Shown here: positions 34,795 to 43,550 of the stretch, in pieces
Layout of the letters: every line of letters starts with the position of its first letter
Position numbering within the stretch: the first letter of the stretch is position 1
NCBI RefSeq assembly: GCF_036002505.1
Contig: NZ_DASYTH010000230.1
Coordinates: 1 to 64,000 of the forward strand
Direction of reading: 5' to 3'
Source: DASYTH01 sp036002505
GTDB lineage: Bacteria; Actinomycetota; Actinomycetes; Mycobacteriales; Pseudonocardiaceae
Length of the DNA: 64,000 bases
Position numbers and translations under genes: made by a program
The notes under the pieces: generated by a model
Database searches by the model: none
Told to the model about the DNA's origin: nothing
Seen by the model: the letters and a program-made list of their open reading frames with translations, nothing else

Positions 34795-35445
34795 TCAACC
34801 CGCGGCGGGCACCTCGTCGTAGGAGATGAGGCTGTGCCGCAGGGCGGTCATCAGGGCCTGGGCGCGGTTGGTGGCGCCGAGCTTCTCGTAGAGTCGGGCC
34901 ACGTAGGTCTTCGCGGTGGACTGGCTGACGAACAGGGTGCGCGCGATGGCCGGGATGGACATGCTGTCGCGCAGGAGCTCGAGCACCTCGCGTTCGCGGG
35001 GGCTGAGGGCGAAGCGGGTGTCGCTCTCCCGGCGCCGGGAGAGCGCGCCGCCGAGGCCGCTGGCGGTGAACGAGGTGGCGGCGACGGCGGCGTGCCGGAT
35101 GGCGCAGAGCACCTCGGCGATCGGGGCGGTCTTGGGCACAAACGCGGAGACCCCGGTGTCCAGCGCGCGGAACAGCACGTCGTCCTCGCCGCGGGTGGCC
35201 AGCACCACGATGCCGAGGTCGGCGTAGCGGTCGCGGAGCTCGCGGGCTAGTTGCAGTCCGTCACCGTCCGGGAGGGCTGCGTCGATGGTGACTACGTTCG
35301 GTAGGTGAACGCCGACGACCTGCCGGGCCTGCGCCACGGAGCTGGCCTCGGCCACGACCTCAATGTCCTGATGGGGTGCTACCAGCTCGGACAGACCCAG
35401 GCGAAGCAGTGGGTGGCCGTCGATCACGGCGATTCGGATGGTCAT
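34795..35445 (-). CDS. Orphan NarL/LuxR-type response regulator
   Basis: A 216-residue regulator. The receiver has phospho-acceptor D55 (TIDAALPDGDG) and K105, but the acidic pair at the start reads IDGHP, so one metal-binding Asp is replaced by Gly. The LuxR helix-turn-helix is complete (LSPREREVLELLRDSMSIPAIARTLFVSQSTAKTYVARLYEKL). No kinase is nearby. It is transcribed divergently from the type IV pilus cluster across 233 bp and is the best local candidate to control it, possibly without classical phosphorylation. Confidence 0.88.
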   Translation of the reverse strand: MTIRIAVIDGHPLLRLGLSELVAPHQDIEVVAEASSVAQARQVVGVHLPNVVTIDAALPDGDGLQLARELRDRYADLGIVVLATRGEDDVLFRALDTGVSAFVPKTAPIAEVLCAIRHAAVAATSFTASGLGGALSRRRESDTRFALSPREREVLELLRDSMSIPAIARTLFVSQSTAKTYVARLYEKLGATNRAQALMTALRHSLISYDEVPAAG

Positions 35446-35605
35446 GACAGGCCCCTTCGGCAGGCTGGGCAACTACCCCAAGTGGTGACTTGTCCGGGAT
35501 GTCGACTACGGGACGTCACCAGTTACCGATTCACACGGCGGTTCCCTCAATTGGGGTCCTCTGATTCCCCGGGCTAGGGGCTTTCGGCCTCCCCCACCCG
35601 GGTGT

Positions 35606-35640
35606 CGGGCGATCGGCGCCCAACCCGGACCGGTCGCCCG
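35606..35640 (+). other. Hairpin in the pilus operon leader
   Basis: CGGGCGATCGG (35606-35616) pairs with CCGGTCGCCCG (35630-35640), 38 bp upstream of the first pilus gene. In the 233-bp region 35446-35678 it is the only strong structure. I see no match to a c-di-GMP riboswitch core. Confidence 0.4.
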
Positions 35641-35678
35641 ATCCCGCGGCGGGGCCTGCCGGGCGCAGCCTTTCCGGC

Positions 35679-36779
35679 GTGACGATCCTCTGCGAACCCG
35701 ACCCCACCTGGGCGACCGTGCTGACCGCGGTGGCCGACGGGGACGTGCGGCCGGTGGAGACGCTGGCCGACGCGGGCCGGGTGCTGGCCGCAAGCCCCCG
35801 CGAGACGCTGGTGGTGCTCGGGCCGGGCGTGGATCTCGAGCACGCCCTGCGGTTCGCCTCGGATGTGCGGCTGTCCGGCGTGGACGCCCGGCTGGTGCTG
35901 GTGCGTGAGTCGGTGACGCCGGCGCTGCGGGCGCGGGCCGGGGAGTCCGGGGTGGCCAGCGTCGTGGCCGCGGCAGACCGGGTCGCGCTCGCCGCGGCGT
36001 TCCGGCGGGCCCGGAAGCCCCGGCGCGGGGCCGGCCAGGTGATCACGGTGCTGGCGGCCCGGGACGGGTACGGCAAGACGACCGTGGCCATCGGTCTGGC
36101 CGCGGCGCTGCCGGGCCGGGTGTGCCTGCTCGACCTCGACCTCGGGTTCGGCGACCTGGCGAGCACGCTGTCGCTGACGCCGGAGCGGAGCCTGGCCCAG
36201 GCCGCCGGCCGGTACCGGGCGGTCACCCCGGCCATGCTCGGCACGCTGGCGATGCCCGCCTGGTCCGATGTCGATTGCGTGGTCGCCGCGAGCAAACCGG
36301 GCGAGGCGACCCGGGTGCCCACGGCGATGGTCGCGGACCTGCTGGCGATCCTGCGCGGCGCCTACGACTTCGTGGTCGTCGACACGGTGGAGCGCTACCC
36401 GGCGCACGCGCTGGTGGCCTCCGACCGGTCGCAGCATCACGTGCTGGTGACCACGGCCGAGCTGCCGGCGCTGCGCCGGCTGCGGTTCACCCTCGACGTG
36501 CTCGACGTGCTCCCCTACGGCCGGACCTCGCGCTCGGTCGTGGTGAACCGGGTCCATCCCGGCGCTCAACTGTCTACTTCGGACATAGAAGAGGTTCTCA
36601 AGAGTCGGGTGGCCGTGGCGCTTCCGTCCACACCGGACGTTCCGGATTCGGTCAACCGAGGTGAGGTCCTGGTTTCCACCCGGCCGCACCACCCGTTCAG
36701 CGCGGCCGTCCGTGGGTTCGCTGATTCCATCGCCCAGCCCAACACAACAACCACTGAGAAAAGGAAGAAACATGCTTGA
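35679..36779 (+). CDS. CpaE/TadZ-like pilus ATPase
   Basis: A 366-residue protein. Residues 1-115 resemble a degenerate receiver domain, as in CpaE. Residues 118-340 form a MinD/ParA-like ATPase with deviant Walker A AARDGYGKTTVAIGLA, the LLDLDLGFGDLAST motif and FVVVDTVERY. In Tad systems such proteins place the pilus machine at a cell site. Here it heads a PilB/PilC/PilT cluster, which is unusual. GTG at 35679 is the start. The 3' end overlaps the pilin gene by 8 bp. Confidence 0.78.
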   Translation: MTILCEPDPTWATVLTAVADGDVRPVETLADAGRVLAASPRETLVVLGPGVDLEHALRFASDVRLSGVDARLVLVRESVTPALRARAGESGVASVVAAADRVALAAAFRRARKPRRGAGQVITVLAARDGYGKTTVAIGLAAALPGRVCLLDLDLGFGDLASTLSLTPERSLAQAAGRYRAVTPAMLGTLAMPAWSDVDCVVAASKPGEATRVPTAMVADLLAILRGAYDFVVVDTVERYPAHALVASDRSQHHVLVTTAELPALRRLRFTLDVLDVLPYGRTSRSVVVNRVHPGAQLSTSDIEEVLKSRVAVALPSTPDVPDSVNRGEVLVSTRPHHPFSAAVRGFADSIAQPNTTTTEKRKKHA

Positions 36780-37134
36780 GCGGATGCGCGAGGCCAGGAG
36801 GAACGAGAGCGGCTTCACGCTCATCGAGCTGCTGATCGTGATCGTGATCCTGGGCGTGCTCGCCGGGATCGTGGTGTTCGCGGTCAACGGGATCCAGAAC
36901 AAGGGGGAGGTCAACGCCTGCCAGTCGAACGTCAAAACCGTGACCGTGGCGGCCGAGGCCTACTACGCCCAGAAGGGCTCCTACGCCAGCGCGATCGACG
37001 ACGTCGGGCACACCGCCACGACCCTCGTCGGCGCCGGACTGCTGCACTCCGCGCCGACGGACGTTGACTACTCCGTGTCGGGTGGCGCGGTGAGCGTCAA
37101 GGGATTGGGCAAGTGCCCGGGTTATACGGGCTGA
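36772..37134 (+). CDS. pilA: Type IV major pilin-like prepilin
   Basis: A 120-residue class IVa prepilin. A 14-residue leader ending in Gly14 precedes FTLIELLIVIVILGVLAGIVVFAV with Glu19 at mature position 5. The rest is a short globular domain with two Cys (C50 region and CPGYTG near the end) that may form the C-terminal disulfide loop. AAGGAAGAAAC precedes the ATG. It is the first pilin and probably the main subunit. Confidence 0.9.
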   Translation: MLERMREARRNESGFTLIELLIVIVILGVLAGIVVFAVNGIQNKGEVNACQSNVKTVTVAAEAYYAQKGSYASAIDDVGHTATTLVGAGLLHSAPTDVDYSVSGGAVSVKGLGKCPGYTG

Positions 37135-37205
37135 TCCCACTCAAGAACGTGGTGGAGGGCCGGCCCCCGACGGCCCTCCACCGCCTGACCGCACGGAGGT
37201 TTGCC

Positions 37206-38279
37206 ATGGACAGCAGCCGGATCGACGTGCTGCTCGAGTCGCTGTGGCAGGCGGGTGGGACCGACCTGCTGCTCACCGCGGGAATGCCGCCGCAGATCCG
37301 GGTCCATGGTGAGCTCCGGGCGGTGCCCGAACAGCCGGTGCTCACCGGCGAGGACACCGTCGCGCTGCTTGACCAGACGCTGTCGGCCGAGCAGCGGGCC
37401 GGCTGGGACGGCCGGCACGAGTACGACTTCTCCTTCTCCTGGCGGGACAACGCCCGGATTCGGGGGAACGCGTTCGTCCAGCGCGGGCTGACCACGGTGG
37501 CGCTGCGGATGATTCCCCGGCAGATCCCGTCCATGGAGCAGCTCGGCCTGCCGCCGGCTCTGCACGAGTTCGCCCGGCGGCACCAGGGTCTGGTGCTGGT
37601 GACCGGGCCGACCGGGTCAGGCAAGTCGACGACGCTGGCCGCGGTGATCGACCGGATCAACCGCGAACGGGCCTGCCACATCATCACGATCGAGGACCCG
37701 ATCGAGTACATGCACGAGCACCAACGCTCGGCGGTGAACCAGCGGGAGGTCGGGTCGGACACCGCGTCGTTTCCCGACGCGCTGCGCAGCGCGCTGCGGG
37801 AGGACCCGGATGTGCTGCTGGTCGGCGAGATGCGGGACCTGGAGTCGATCCGGTTCGCGCTGACCATCGCCGAGACCGGGCACCTCGTCTTCGCCACCCT
37901 GCACACCAACGACACGGCGCAGTCGCTGGCCCGCATGATCGACGTGTTCCCGGCCGAGCAGCAGGCGCAGGTGCGGGTGCAGCTCGCCGCCGCGCTGACC
38001 GGGATCGTCTACCAGCGCCTGGTTCCCCGGGTGCAGGGCGGACTGGTTGCGGCGTACGAGGTTCTGGTCGCCAACTCCGCGATTCGCAACCTGGTCAAGG
38101 AAGGCAAGACCCACCAGCTGCGGAACTCGCTGGTCACCGGGCAGCGCGAGGGCATGGTCACGCTCGAGCAGTCGCTGTCCGCGCTGGTGCAGGCCGGCCA
38201 GGTGTCCTATTCGGACGCGGCGGCCCGCAGCCTGTACCCCCGGGAGATCGAGGCCACGCCGCGCCTGCGGGCGAGCTGA
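37206..38279 (+). CDS. pilT: Pilus retraction ATPase PilT
   Basis: A 357-residue secretion ATPase. It starts with the PilT-specific N-terminal domain (GGTDLLLTAGMPPQIRVHGEL), then has Walker A GPTGSGKST (134-142, Lys140). The Asp box is IITIEDPIEYMHEH, Walker B is DPDVLLVGEMRDLESIRFALTIAETGHLVFATLHTN and the C-terminal region contains the AIRNLVKEGK-type retraction motif. PilT depolymerises pili and implies twitching or DNA uptake. ATG at 37206 follows GGAGG. Confidence 0.95.
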   Translation: MDSSRIDVLLESLWQAGGTDLLLTAGMPPQIRVHGELRAVPEQPVLTGEDTVALLDQTLSAEQRAGWDGRHEYDFSFSWRDNARIRGNAFVQRGLTTVALRMIPRQIPSMEQLGLPPALHEFARRHQGLVLVTGPTGSGKSTTLAAVIDRINRERACHIITIEDPIEYMHEHQRSAVNQREVGSDTASFPDALRSALREDPDVLLVGEMRDLESIRFALTIAETGHLVFATLHTNDTAQSLARMIDVFPAEQQAQVRVQLAAALTGIVYQRLVPRVQGGLVAAYEVLVANSAIRNLVKEGKTHQLRNSLVTGQREGMVTLEQSLSALVQAGQVSYSDAAARSLYPREIEATPRLRAS

Positions 38280-38296
38280 CACACAAGGACGTGAGG

Positions 38297-39877
38297 ATGA
38301 GAATCAGGAGTCGCACCGAGCCCGCGCCCCCACCCGCGCGGCACCGCGCCGCGCCGGGTCCGGCCAGCCCCGTCGACCTGCGGGCGGTCACCCCGGATCC
38401 GGCGGCCACCGGGCTGCTGCCCGAGCCGCTGGCCCGCGAGCTGCTCGCCATCCCGCTTTCCGTTGGCACGGACGGGATCGTGGTCGCCGTGGCGGAACCC
38501 GACGCTATCGTCCACAGCAGACTGGAGGCCGCGGTCGGGCAGGCCGTGGTGCTGAGAACGGCGTCCCGCAACGACATCCTGCTCGCCATCGGCAACAGCT
38601 ACCGCGCGCTGGCCGGGATCGGGGCCCGGGTCAAGGAGTTCGAGGCCCGGGACACGCCGCGGCGGGACCCGGAGAAGGCGGGCGCGGTGAGCGCCAGCGA
38701 CGACGCGCCGGTCGTCCAGGTGGTGCAGCTGGTGATCACCCAGGCGCTCCGGGACCGGGCGTCGGACGTGCACCTCGAGCCGCAGCAGGACCGGGTCCGG
38801 GTGCGGTACCGGATCGACGGCGCGCTGCACGACGTGGCCGAGCTGCCCGGCTCGATGGGCCCGGCGATCGTCAGCCGGGTCAAGATCCTCGCCGGGATGA
38901 ACATCGTCGAGCGGCGCCGCCCGCAGGACGGCCAGATCAGCATGGAGGTCGAGGGCCGGGCGGTGGACATCCGGGTGTCCACCACGGCGGTGGTCGGCGG
39001 CGAGAAGGTCGTGCTGCGGCTGCTGGACAAGAGCCGGCCGCTGTTCCGGTTGGAGCAGCTGGGCATGCCCGAGCCGATGGTGGCGCGGTACTCGGCGCTG
39101 CTGCGCTCCCCGTACGGGATGGTGATCTGCGCCGGGCCGACCGGCAGCGGCAAGACCACCACGCTGTACGGCTCGCTGGGCGCGGTGAACAGCCCCGAGC
39201 GCAACATCATGACCATCGAGGACCCGGTCGAGTACACGTTCCCGGACGTCAACCAGATCCAGATCAACGAGGCGGCCGGGATCGGCTTCGCCGGCGGGCT
39301 CAAGTCGATCCTGCGCCAGGACCCGGACATCATCCTGGTCGGCGAGGTGCGCGACGTGGAGACCGCGCGGATCGCCGTGCAGTCCGCGCTGACCGGGCAC
39401 CTGGTGCTCTCCTCGCTGCACGCCACCGACGCGCCCGCGGCGCTGCACCGGTTGCTGGACATGGGAATCGAGGGCTTCCTGGTGGCCTCCTCGGTGACCG
39501 CGGTGCTCTCCCAGCGGCTGGTCCGGCGGATCTGCCCGCACTGCGTGGCCTACTACGAGCCGTCGCCGGAGGAGCTGGCGTTCCTTGAAGCGCTCGGCGG
39601 CTCGGACGGTGGAGCCGGCGGCGGGTTCGTGCGCGGCACGGGCTGCAACTTCTGTGCCCGCACCGGATATCTCGACCGGATCGGGGTGTACGAGCTGATG
39701 CCGGTCACCGACGCGATCCGGGAGCTGGTCCTGGACCGCGCCCCGCACGAGGAGATCCGCAAGGTGGCGCGGTACGAGGGCATGCGCACGCTGCAGGAGG
39801 AGGCGCTGCGGCTGGTGGCCAACGGTGTGACGAACCTGAGCGAGCTGCTGCGCTCCCTGTACGTGGTGGGTGGTTGA
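38297..39877 (+). CDS. pilB: Pilus assembly ATPase PilB
   Basis: A 526-residue GspE/PilB extension ATPase. The N-terminal part resembles the MshEN/GspE-N domain (LLPEPLARELLAIPLSVG). It is followed by Walker A GPTGSGKTTT (280-289, Lys286), TIEDPVEYTFPDVNQIQIN, Walker B QDPDIILVGEVRDVETA and a tetracysteine zinc site (CPHC and CNFC, separated by ~45 residues). ATG at 38297 follows AAGGA. It powers pilus extension with PilC. Confidence 0.95.
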   Translation: MRIRSRTEPAPPPARHRAAPGPASPVDLRAVTPDPAATGLLPEPLARELLAIPLSVGTDGIVVAVAEPDAIVHSRLEAAVGQAVVLRTASRNDILLAIGNSYRALAGIGARVKEFEARDTPRRDPEKAGAVSASDDAPVVQVVQLVITQALRDRASDVHLEPQQDRVRVRYRIDGALHDVAELPGSMGPAIVSRVKILAGMNIVERRRPQDGQISMEVEGRAVDIRVSTTAVVGGEKVVLRLLDKSRPLFRLEQLGMPEPMVARYSALLRSPYGMVICAGPTGSGKTTTLYGSLGAVNSPERNIMTIEDPVEYTFPDVNQIQINEAAGIGFAGGLKSILRQDPDIILVGEVRDVETARIAVQSALTGHLVLSSLHATDAPAALHRLLDMGIEGFLVASSVTAVLSQRLVRRICPHCVAYYEPSPEELAFLEALGGSDGGAGGGFVRGTGCNFCARTGYLDRIGVYELMPVTDAIRELVLDRAPHEEIRKVARYEGMRTLQEEALRLVANGVTNLSELLRSLYVVGG

Positions 39878-39878
39878 G

Positions 39879-40994
39879 ATGACCGAGCTGGAGCTGCGGG
39901 ACGCCCGGGCGGTGCACCGGACGAGCTTTCTGCGCAAGGAGCTGACCCCACCGCGGGTCAAGCGCGAGGAGGTGATGCACCTGTCGCGGCAGCTCGGTGC
40001 GTTCATCCGGGCCGGGCTGCCGCTGATCGAGGCGGTGCACTCGCTGGGTGCCGAGGCCGGCAACTCCTCGGTGCGCCGGATGATGGCGCAGGTCGAGGAC
40101 GGGTTGCGGCGCGGGGAGAAGCTCTCCGACTGCTTCGACCGGCACCCGAAGATCTTTCCCGAGTTCTACCGGGGAATCCTGCACTCGGCGGAGCTCTCCG
40201 GGCAGCTGGACACGGTGCTGGAGCAGCTGGCGCGGTACCTGGAGCGCGACCTCGAGGCCCGCCGGAAGATCAAGTCCGCGATGATCTACCCGATCATGAT
40301 CGCGGCGATGTCCGTGGTCACCGTGGTGGTGCTGGCGAGCTTCGTGCTGCCGCGGTTCAAGGAGTTCTTCGCCGGGCTGAACGCCGACCTGCCGCTGCCG
40401 ACCCGGATGCTGCTGGGGGTCACCGACTTCCTCGGCCAGTGGTGGTGGGCGGTGCTGGCCGGGCTGGGCGTGATCATTGCCGCGGCGGTGCTCGCGCTGC
40501 GGTTCGAGCCCGGGCGGTTCGGGCGGGACCGGCTGCTGCTGCGGCTTCCGGTGCTCGGGCAGACGATCCGGTTCGCCCTGGTGGAACGGTTCTGCCGGGT
40601 CCTGTCCTCAATGGTCAGTGCCGGCGTGGCGCTGCCGGAGGCGCTGCGGGTGGCCACCGACGCGCTGCGCAACCTGGTGTTCCAGCGTGCCCTGGCCCGG
40701 GTCGGCGAGTCGCTCCTGGAGGGCGAGGGCCTGGCCGAGCCGCTGGCCGCCACGGGCCTGTTCCCCGGCACCGCCGCCCAGATGATGCGCGTGGGCGAGG
40801 AGACCGGCACGCTCGACACCCAGCTCTCCACCACCGCCGCCTACTACGAGGGCGAGCTGGACTACAAGCTCAAGAAGCTGATCTCCCTGTTCGAGCCCGC
40901 GGTGATCATCGTGATGGGCCTGGTGGTCGGCTTCGTCGCGGTGGCCCTGGTCTCCGCCATGTACGGCATCTTCAACCAGGTGAAAGTCCAATGA
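39879..40994 (+). CDS. pilC: Pilus inner-membrane platform protein PilC
   Basis: A 371-residue GspF-family protein with two GspF domains (FIRAGLPLIEAVHSLGAE, and SMVSAGVALPEALRVATDAL) and three membrane segments. The E.TGTLD motif (GEETGTLDTQLS) is present. It anchors the extension ATPase and the pilin assembly site. ATG at 39879 follows the PilB stop by one base, and its stop overlaps the next ATG (ATGA). Confidence 0.93.
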   Translation: MTELELRDARAVHRTSFLRKELTPPRVKREEVMHLSRQLGAFIRAGLPLIEAVHSLGAEAGNSSVRRMMAQVEDGLRRGEKLSDCFDRHPKIFPEFYRGILHSAELSGQLDTVLEQLARYLERDLEARRKIKSAMIYPIMIAAMSVVTVVVLASFVLPRFKEFFAGLNADLPLPTRMLLGVTDFLGQWWWAVLAGLGVIIAAAVLALRFEPGRFGRDRLLLRLPVLGQTIRFALVERFCRVLSSMVSAGVALPEALRVATDALRNLVFQRALARVGESLLEGEGLAEPLAATGLFPGTAAQMMRVGEETGTLDTQLSTTAAYYEGELDYKLKKLISLFEPAVIIVMGLVVGFVAVALVSAMYGIFNQVKVQ

Positions 40995-41416
40995 GGACGG
41001 TGGCAGGCGACCGGGGCGAGAGCCTGCTCGAGCTGGTCATCGCCGTGGCGCTGCTGGGCATCGCGCTGGTCGGGATCGTCGGCGGCCTGGCCATCAGCAT
41101 CAGGACCTCGGACACGCACCGCAAGCAGTCAACCGCCAGCGCCTACGCCCGCGACTACGCCGAGGCCATTGAGAAGGCGCCGTACACGACCTGTGCGAGC
41201 GCGTCGACGTACGCCTTGGCGGGAACCGTGCCATCCGGGTACACGAAGTCGGTGGTCGGCGTGAAGTACTGGAGTGGGTCCGAGTGGCTGGGCACGTGCG
41301 GCAGCGATTCGGGGCTGCAGCAGGTCACCGTGCGGGTGGCGAGCAACGACGGGAGGGCTGCGGAGACGCTGACCCTGGTGCTGCGCAAACCCTGCGAGCC
41401 GGGGTCGGCATGTTGA
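40991..41416 (+). CDS. Minor prepilin-like protein (PilV position)
   Basis: A 141-residue protein with a short leader ending in Gly9, then ESLLELVIAVALLGIALVGIVGG, with Glu14 at mature position 5 although Phe1 is replaced by Glu. The remaining domain has four Cys (CASAS, CGSDSG, and KPCEPGSAC). The start overlaps the PilC stop and its stop overlaps the next gene, so translation is coupled. Probably a priming minor pilin. Confidence 0.82.
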   Translation: MRTVAGDRGESLLELVIAVALLGIALVGIVGGLAISIRTSDTHRKQSTASAYARDYAEAIEKAPYTTCASASTYALAGTVPSGYTKSVVGVKYWSGSEWLGTCGSDSGLQQVTVRVASNDGRAAETLTLVLRKPCEPGSAC

Positions 41417-42030
41417 GGCGCGACGAGGGGTTCACGCTGATCGAGCTGCTGGTCGCGGTCGTGCTCATCGGTGTGATCATGGTGCCGCTGACCGAGGTGG
41501 TGATCAGCTACCTGCGCAACACCGACACCACCACCGCCCGCCAGGTCGAGTCGCACGACCAGCAGATCGCCGCGGCCTACTGGCAGCAGGACGTCTCGAG
41601 CATCGGTGTCCGCTCGCCCTACGACGCGGCGTCGCAGAGCTTCCCGCTGCAGAGGTCGGTCAACACGGTGTTCCCGTGCGCACTGCCGGGCGGCGCGAGT
41701 CCGGTCGTCGTGCTGGCCTGGAACCAGTACGACTCCTTCGGCAGCCCAACCACCATCAGCGTCGCCTACGCGACGATCACCGGCAAAACCCAGCTGATCC
41801 GCGTGCACTGCATGGGATCCACGGTGGACTCGAACGAGGTCATCGCACGGGCGCTCGACCCGTCCGTGACGCCGGCCGTGGCATGCCTGACTGGTACCGG
41901 TGGCACGAGTTGCACCGGCTCGGGTTCGGATGTGCCGCAATCGATCAACCTGAAGTTCACCGTCAAGGACCCGTCCGGCAAGGGCCAGCAATACGTCGTG
42001 AGCCTCGACGGGCAACGGAGGCAGACATGA
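41410..42030 (+). CDS. Minor prepilin-like protein (PilW position)
   Basis: A 206-residue prepilin with a seven-residue leader, FTLIELLVAVVLIGVIMVPLTEVV and Glu12 at mature position 5. The C-terminal domain is large, with Cys residues and SINLKFTVKDPSGKGQQYVVSL at the end. It overlaps both neighbours by a few bases. Likely part of the tip complex. Confidence 0.85.
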   Translation: MLRRDEGFTLIELLVAVVLIGVIMVPLTEVVISYLRNTDTTTARQVESHDQQIAAAYWQQDVSSIGVRSPYDAASQSFPLQRSVNTVFPCALPGGASPVVVLAWNQYDSFGSPTTISVAYATITGKTQLIRVHCMGSTVDSNEVIARALDPSVTPAVACLTGTGGTSCTGSGSDVPQSINLKFTVKDPSGKGQQYVVSLDGQRRQT

Positions 42031-43550
42031 TCCGTCGCATCCGAAACTCCGATGACGGCGGTGCCGCGCTGGTGATCGTGCTGATCATCGTCACGGTCAT
42101 GGCGCTCGCCATGGGCGCTCTCCTGTCGATGACCACGACCAGTGAGCGCACCACGGTCACGCTGCGGGACCAGGCCGGAGTGGCCTACAACGGCGACGGC
42201 GCCGCGCAAGCCGCGATCAACGCGCTGCGTTTGAGCGACTTCAACAACGGCGTCGGCAAGCAGTGCTTCGACGGTTCCAAGCCGACGCTGGAGCTGCCCG
42301 GTTTCTACCCGGGCACCAACGGGCAGAACGGTTCCGCGGCGTCGTCGGCCGCGGTGACCTGCGCGGCGGAGCCGGGTACCGGAGAGCAGGGCTCCCCGGT
42401 TCCGATCTCCGCGGCCAACAAGCCGGGCAACGCCGTGCTCACGCTGGGCACCGCGGCGGGCGAGAAGGGCCAGACGTACGGGCAGAGCAACAAACCCGTG
42501 ACGATCCGCGGCGGGGTGATCTCCAACTCCACCATCGACAGCACCCAGGCGCAGCTCACCGTGACCGGCGGCGCGTCGGTCCGGGCGGTGGGCGCATGCA
42601 CCGGCCCGATCACCCCGGCCTGCACGCCGACCGTGCCGGTGACCGACCCCAACTATCCCGCGCCGACCGATCCGCCGGCGCCGCCCAGCGCGCTTCCGTC
42701 CTGCAACAACCAGAACCAGCTCGCCGAGTTCCGGCCGGGCCTCTACACCGACGCCGCTTTCCTCAGCAACTGCAAAGCGTCCTGGCTGCTGTTCCAGCCC
42801 GGCACGTACTACTTCGACTTCACCGCGCCGGCTTCGCACGTGTGGACGATCAGCAAGACGGCCGTCGGCGGCACGTTGACCGGTGCCAAGTCCAACACCG
42901 CGCCGGCCGTTCCGGGCGCGTGCGTGAACCCGATCAACTCGACGTCGGCGGTCGGGGTGGAGTTCGTGTTCGGTGGGGACAGCCAGCTCGTGTTCGACAA
43001 GGGCGTGCAGGCCGAGTTCTGCGCCACCTATCACCAGACGAGCATTCCGACGGTGCTCCACGGGCTCAAGTCGACCATTGTCAACGGCGCCTTCTCGGCC
43101 CGCGGGCAGTTCGGCTGCGTCGTCCAGGTGGCCGGCTGCGATCTGGTCTCGGACGGCACGAACGGGACCAAGCCGGCGTTCTTCTTCGAGGGCTTCGTCT
43201 ACGCGCCACTGGCGAGCATCGATATCGCGGTGAACAACACCACCCAGCCGTACTTCAACTTCGGCATCGTCGCGCGGACGCTCACGTTCACCACGACCGG
43301 AAGCGCGTGCACGCCACCGGCCTGCACGGCGTTCATCTCGCTGCCGGACAACTCACCCGGATACGGTATCGCCAGCACCATCGTGAACCTGACGGTTTAC
43401 GTCTGCCCCGGAGTGACGACGAATACCTGTGCCACCACCGCGTCGAAACGCCTGGCGCTCACCGCCCGGGTGCAACTGCGGGATCCGGGCGGCAGCCCGA
43501 CGCCGGGTAACCGGGAGGTGACCGTTCTCAGCTGGTCCACCATTCGCTGA
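42027..43550 (+). CDS. PilX-like large pilus-associated protein
   Basis: A 507-residue protein that begins with a short basic leader and one hydrophobic helix (GGAALVIVLIIVTVMALAMGALLSM), as in PilX-type minor pilins, but without the canonical G|FTLIE site. The rest is a long Thr/Ser/Pro-containing, Cys-rich domain with beta-helix features (KPVTIRGGVISNSTIDSTQAQLTVTGGASV). It could be the tip adhesin. Its 3' end overlaps the convergent prepilin peptidase gene by 23 bp. Confidence 0.75.
   Translation: MIRRIRNSDDGGAALVIVLIIVTVMALAMGALLSMTTTSERTTVTLRDQAGVAYNGDGAAQAAINALRLSDFNNGVGKQCFDGSKPTLELPGFYPGTNGQNGSAASSAAVTCAAEPGTGEQGSPVPISAANKPGNAVLTLGTAAGEKGQTYGQSNKPVTIRGGVISNSTIDSTQAQLTVTGGASVRAVGACTGPITPACTPTVPVTDPNYPAPTDPPAPPSALPSCNNQNQLAEFRPGLYTDAAFLSNCKASWLLFQPGTYYFDFTAPASHVWTISKTAVGGTLTGAKSNTAPAVPGACVNPINSTSAVGVEFVFGGDSQLVFDKGVQAEFCATYHQTSIPTVLHGLKSTIVNGAFSARGQFGCVVQVAGCDLVSDGTNGTKPAFFFEGFVYAPLASIDIAVNNTTQPYFNFGIVARTLTFTTTGSACTPPACTAFISLPDNSPGYGIASTIVNLTVYVCPGVTTNTCATTASKRLALTARVQLRDPGGSPTPGNREVTVLSWSTIR

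Noticed and set aside
35446..35678. c-di-GMP riboswitch upstream of the pilus operon
   Set aside because: The hairpin at 35606-35640 lacks the conserved GEMM core and tetraloop receptor sequences.
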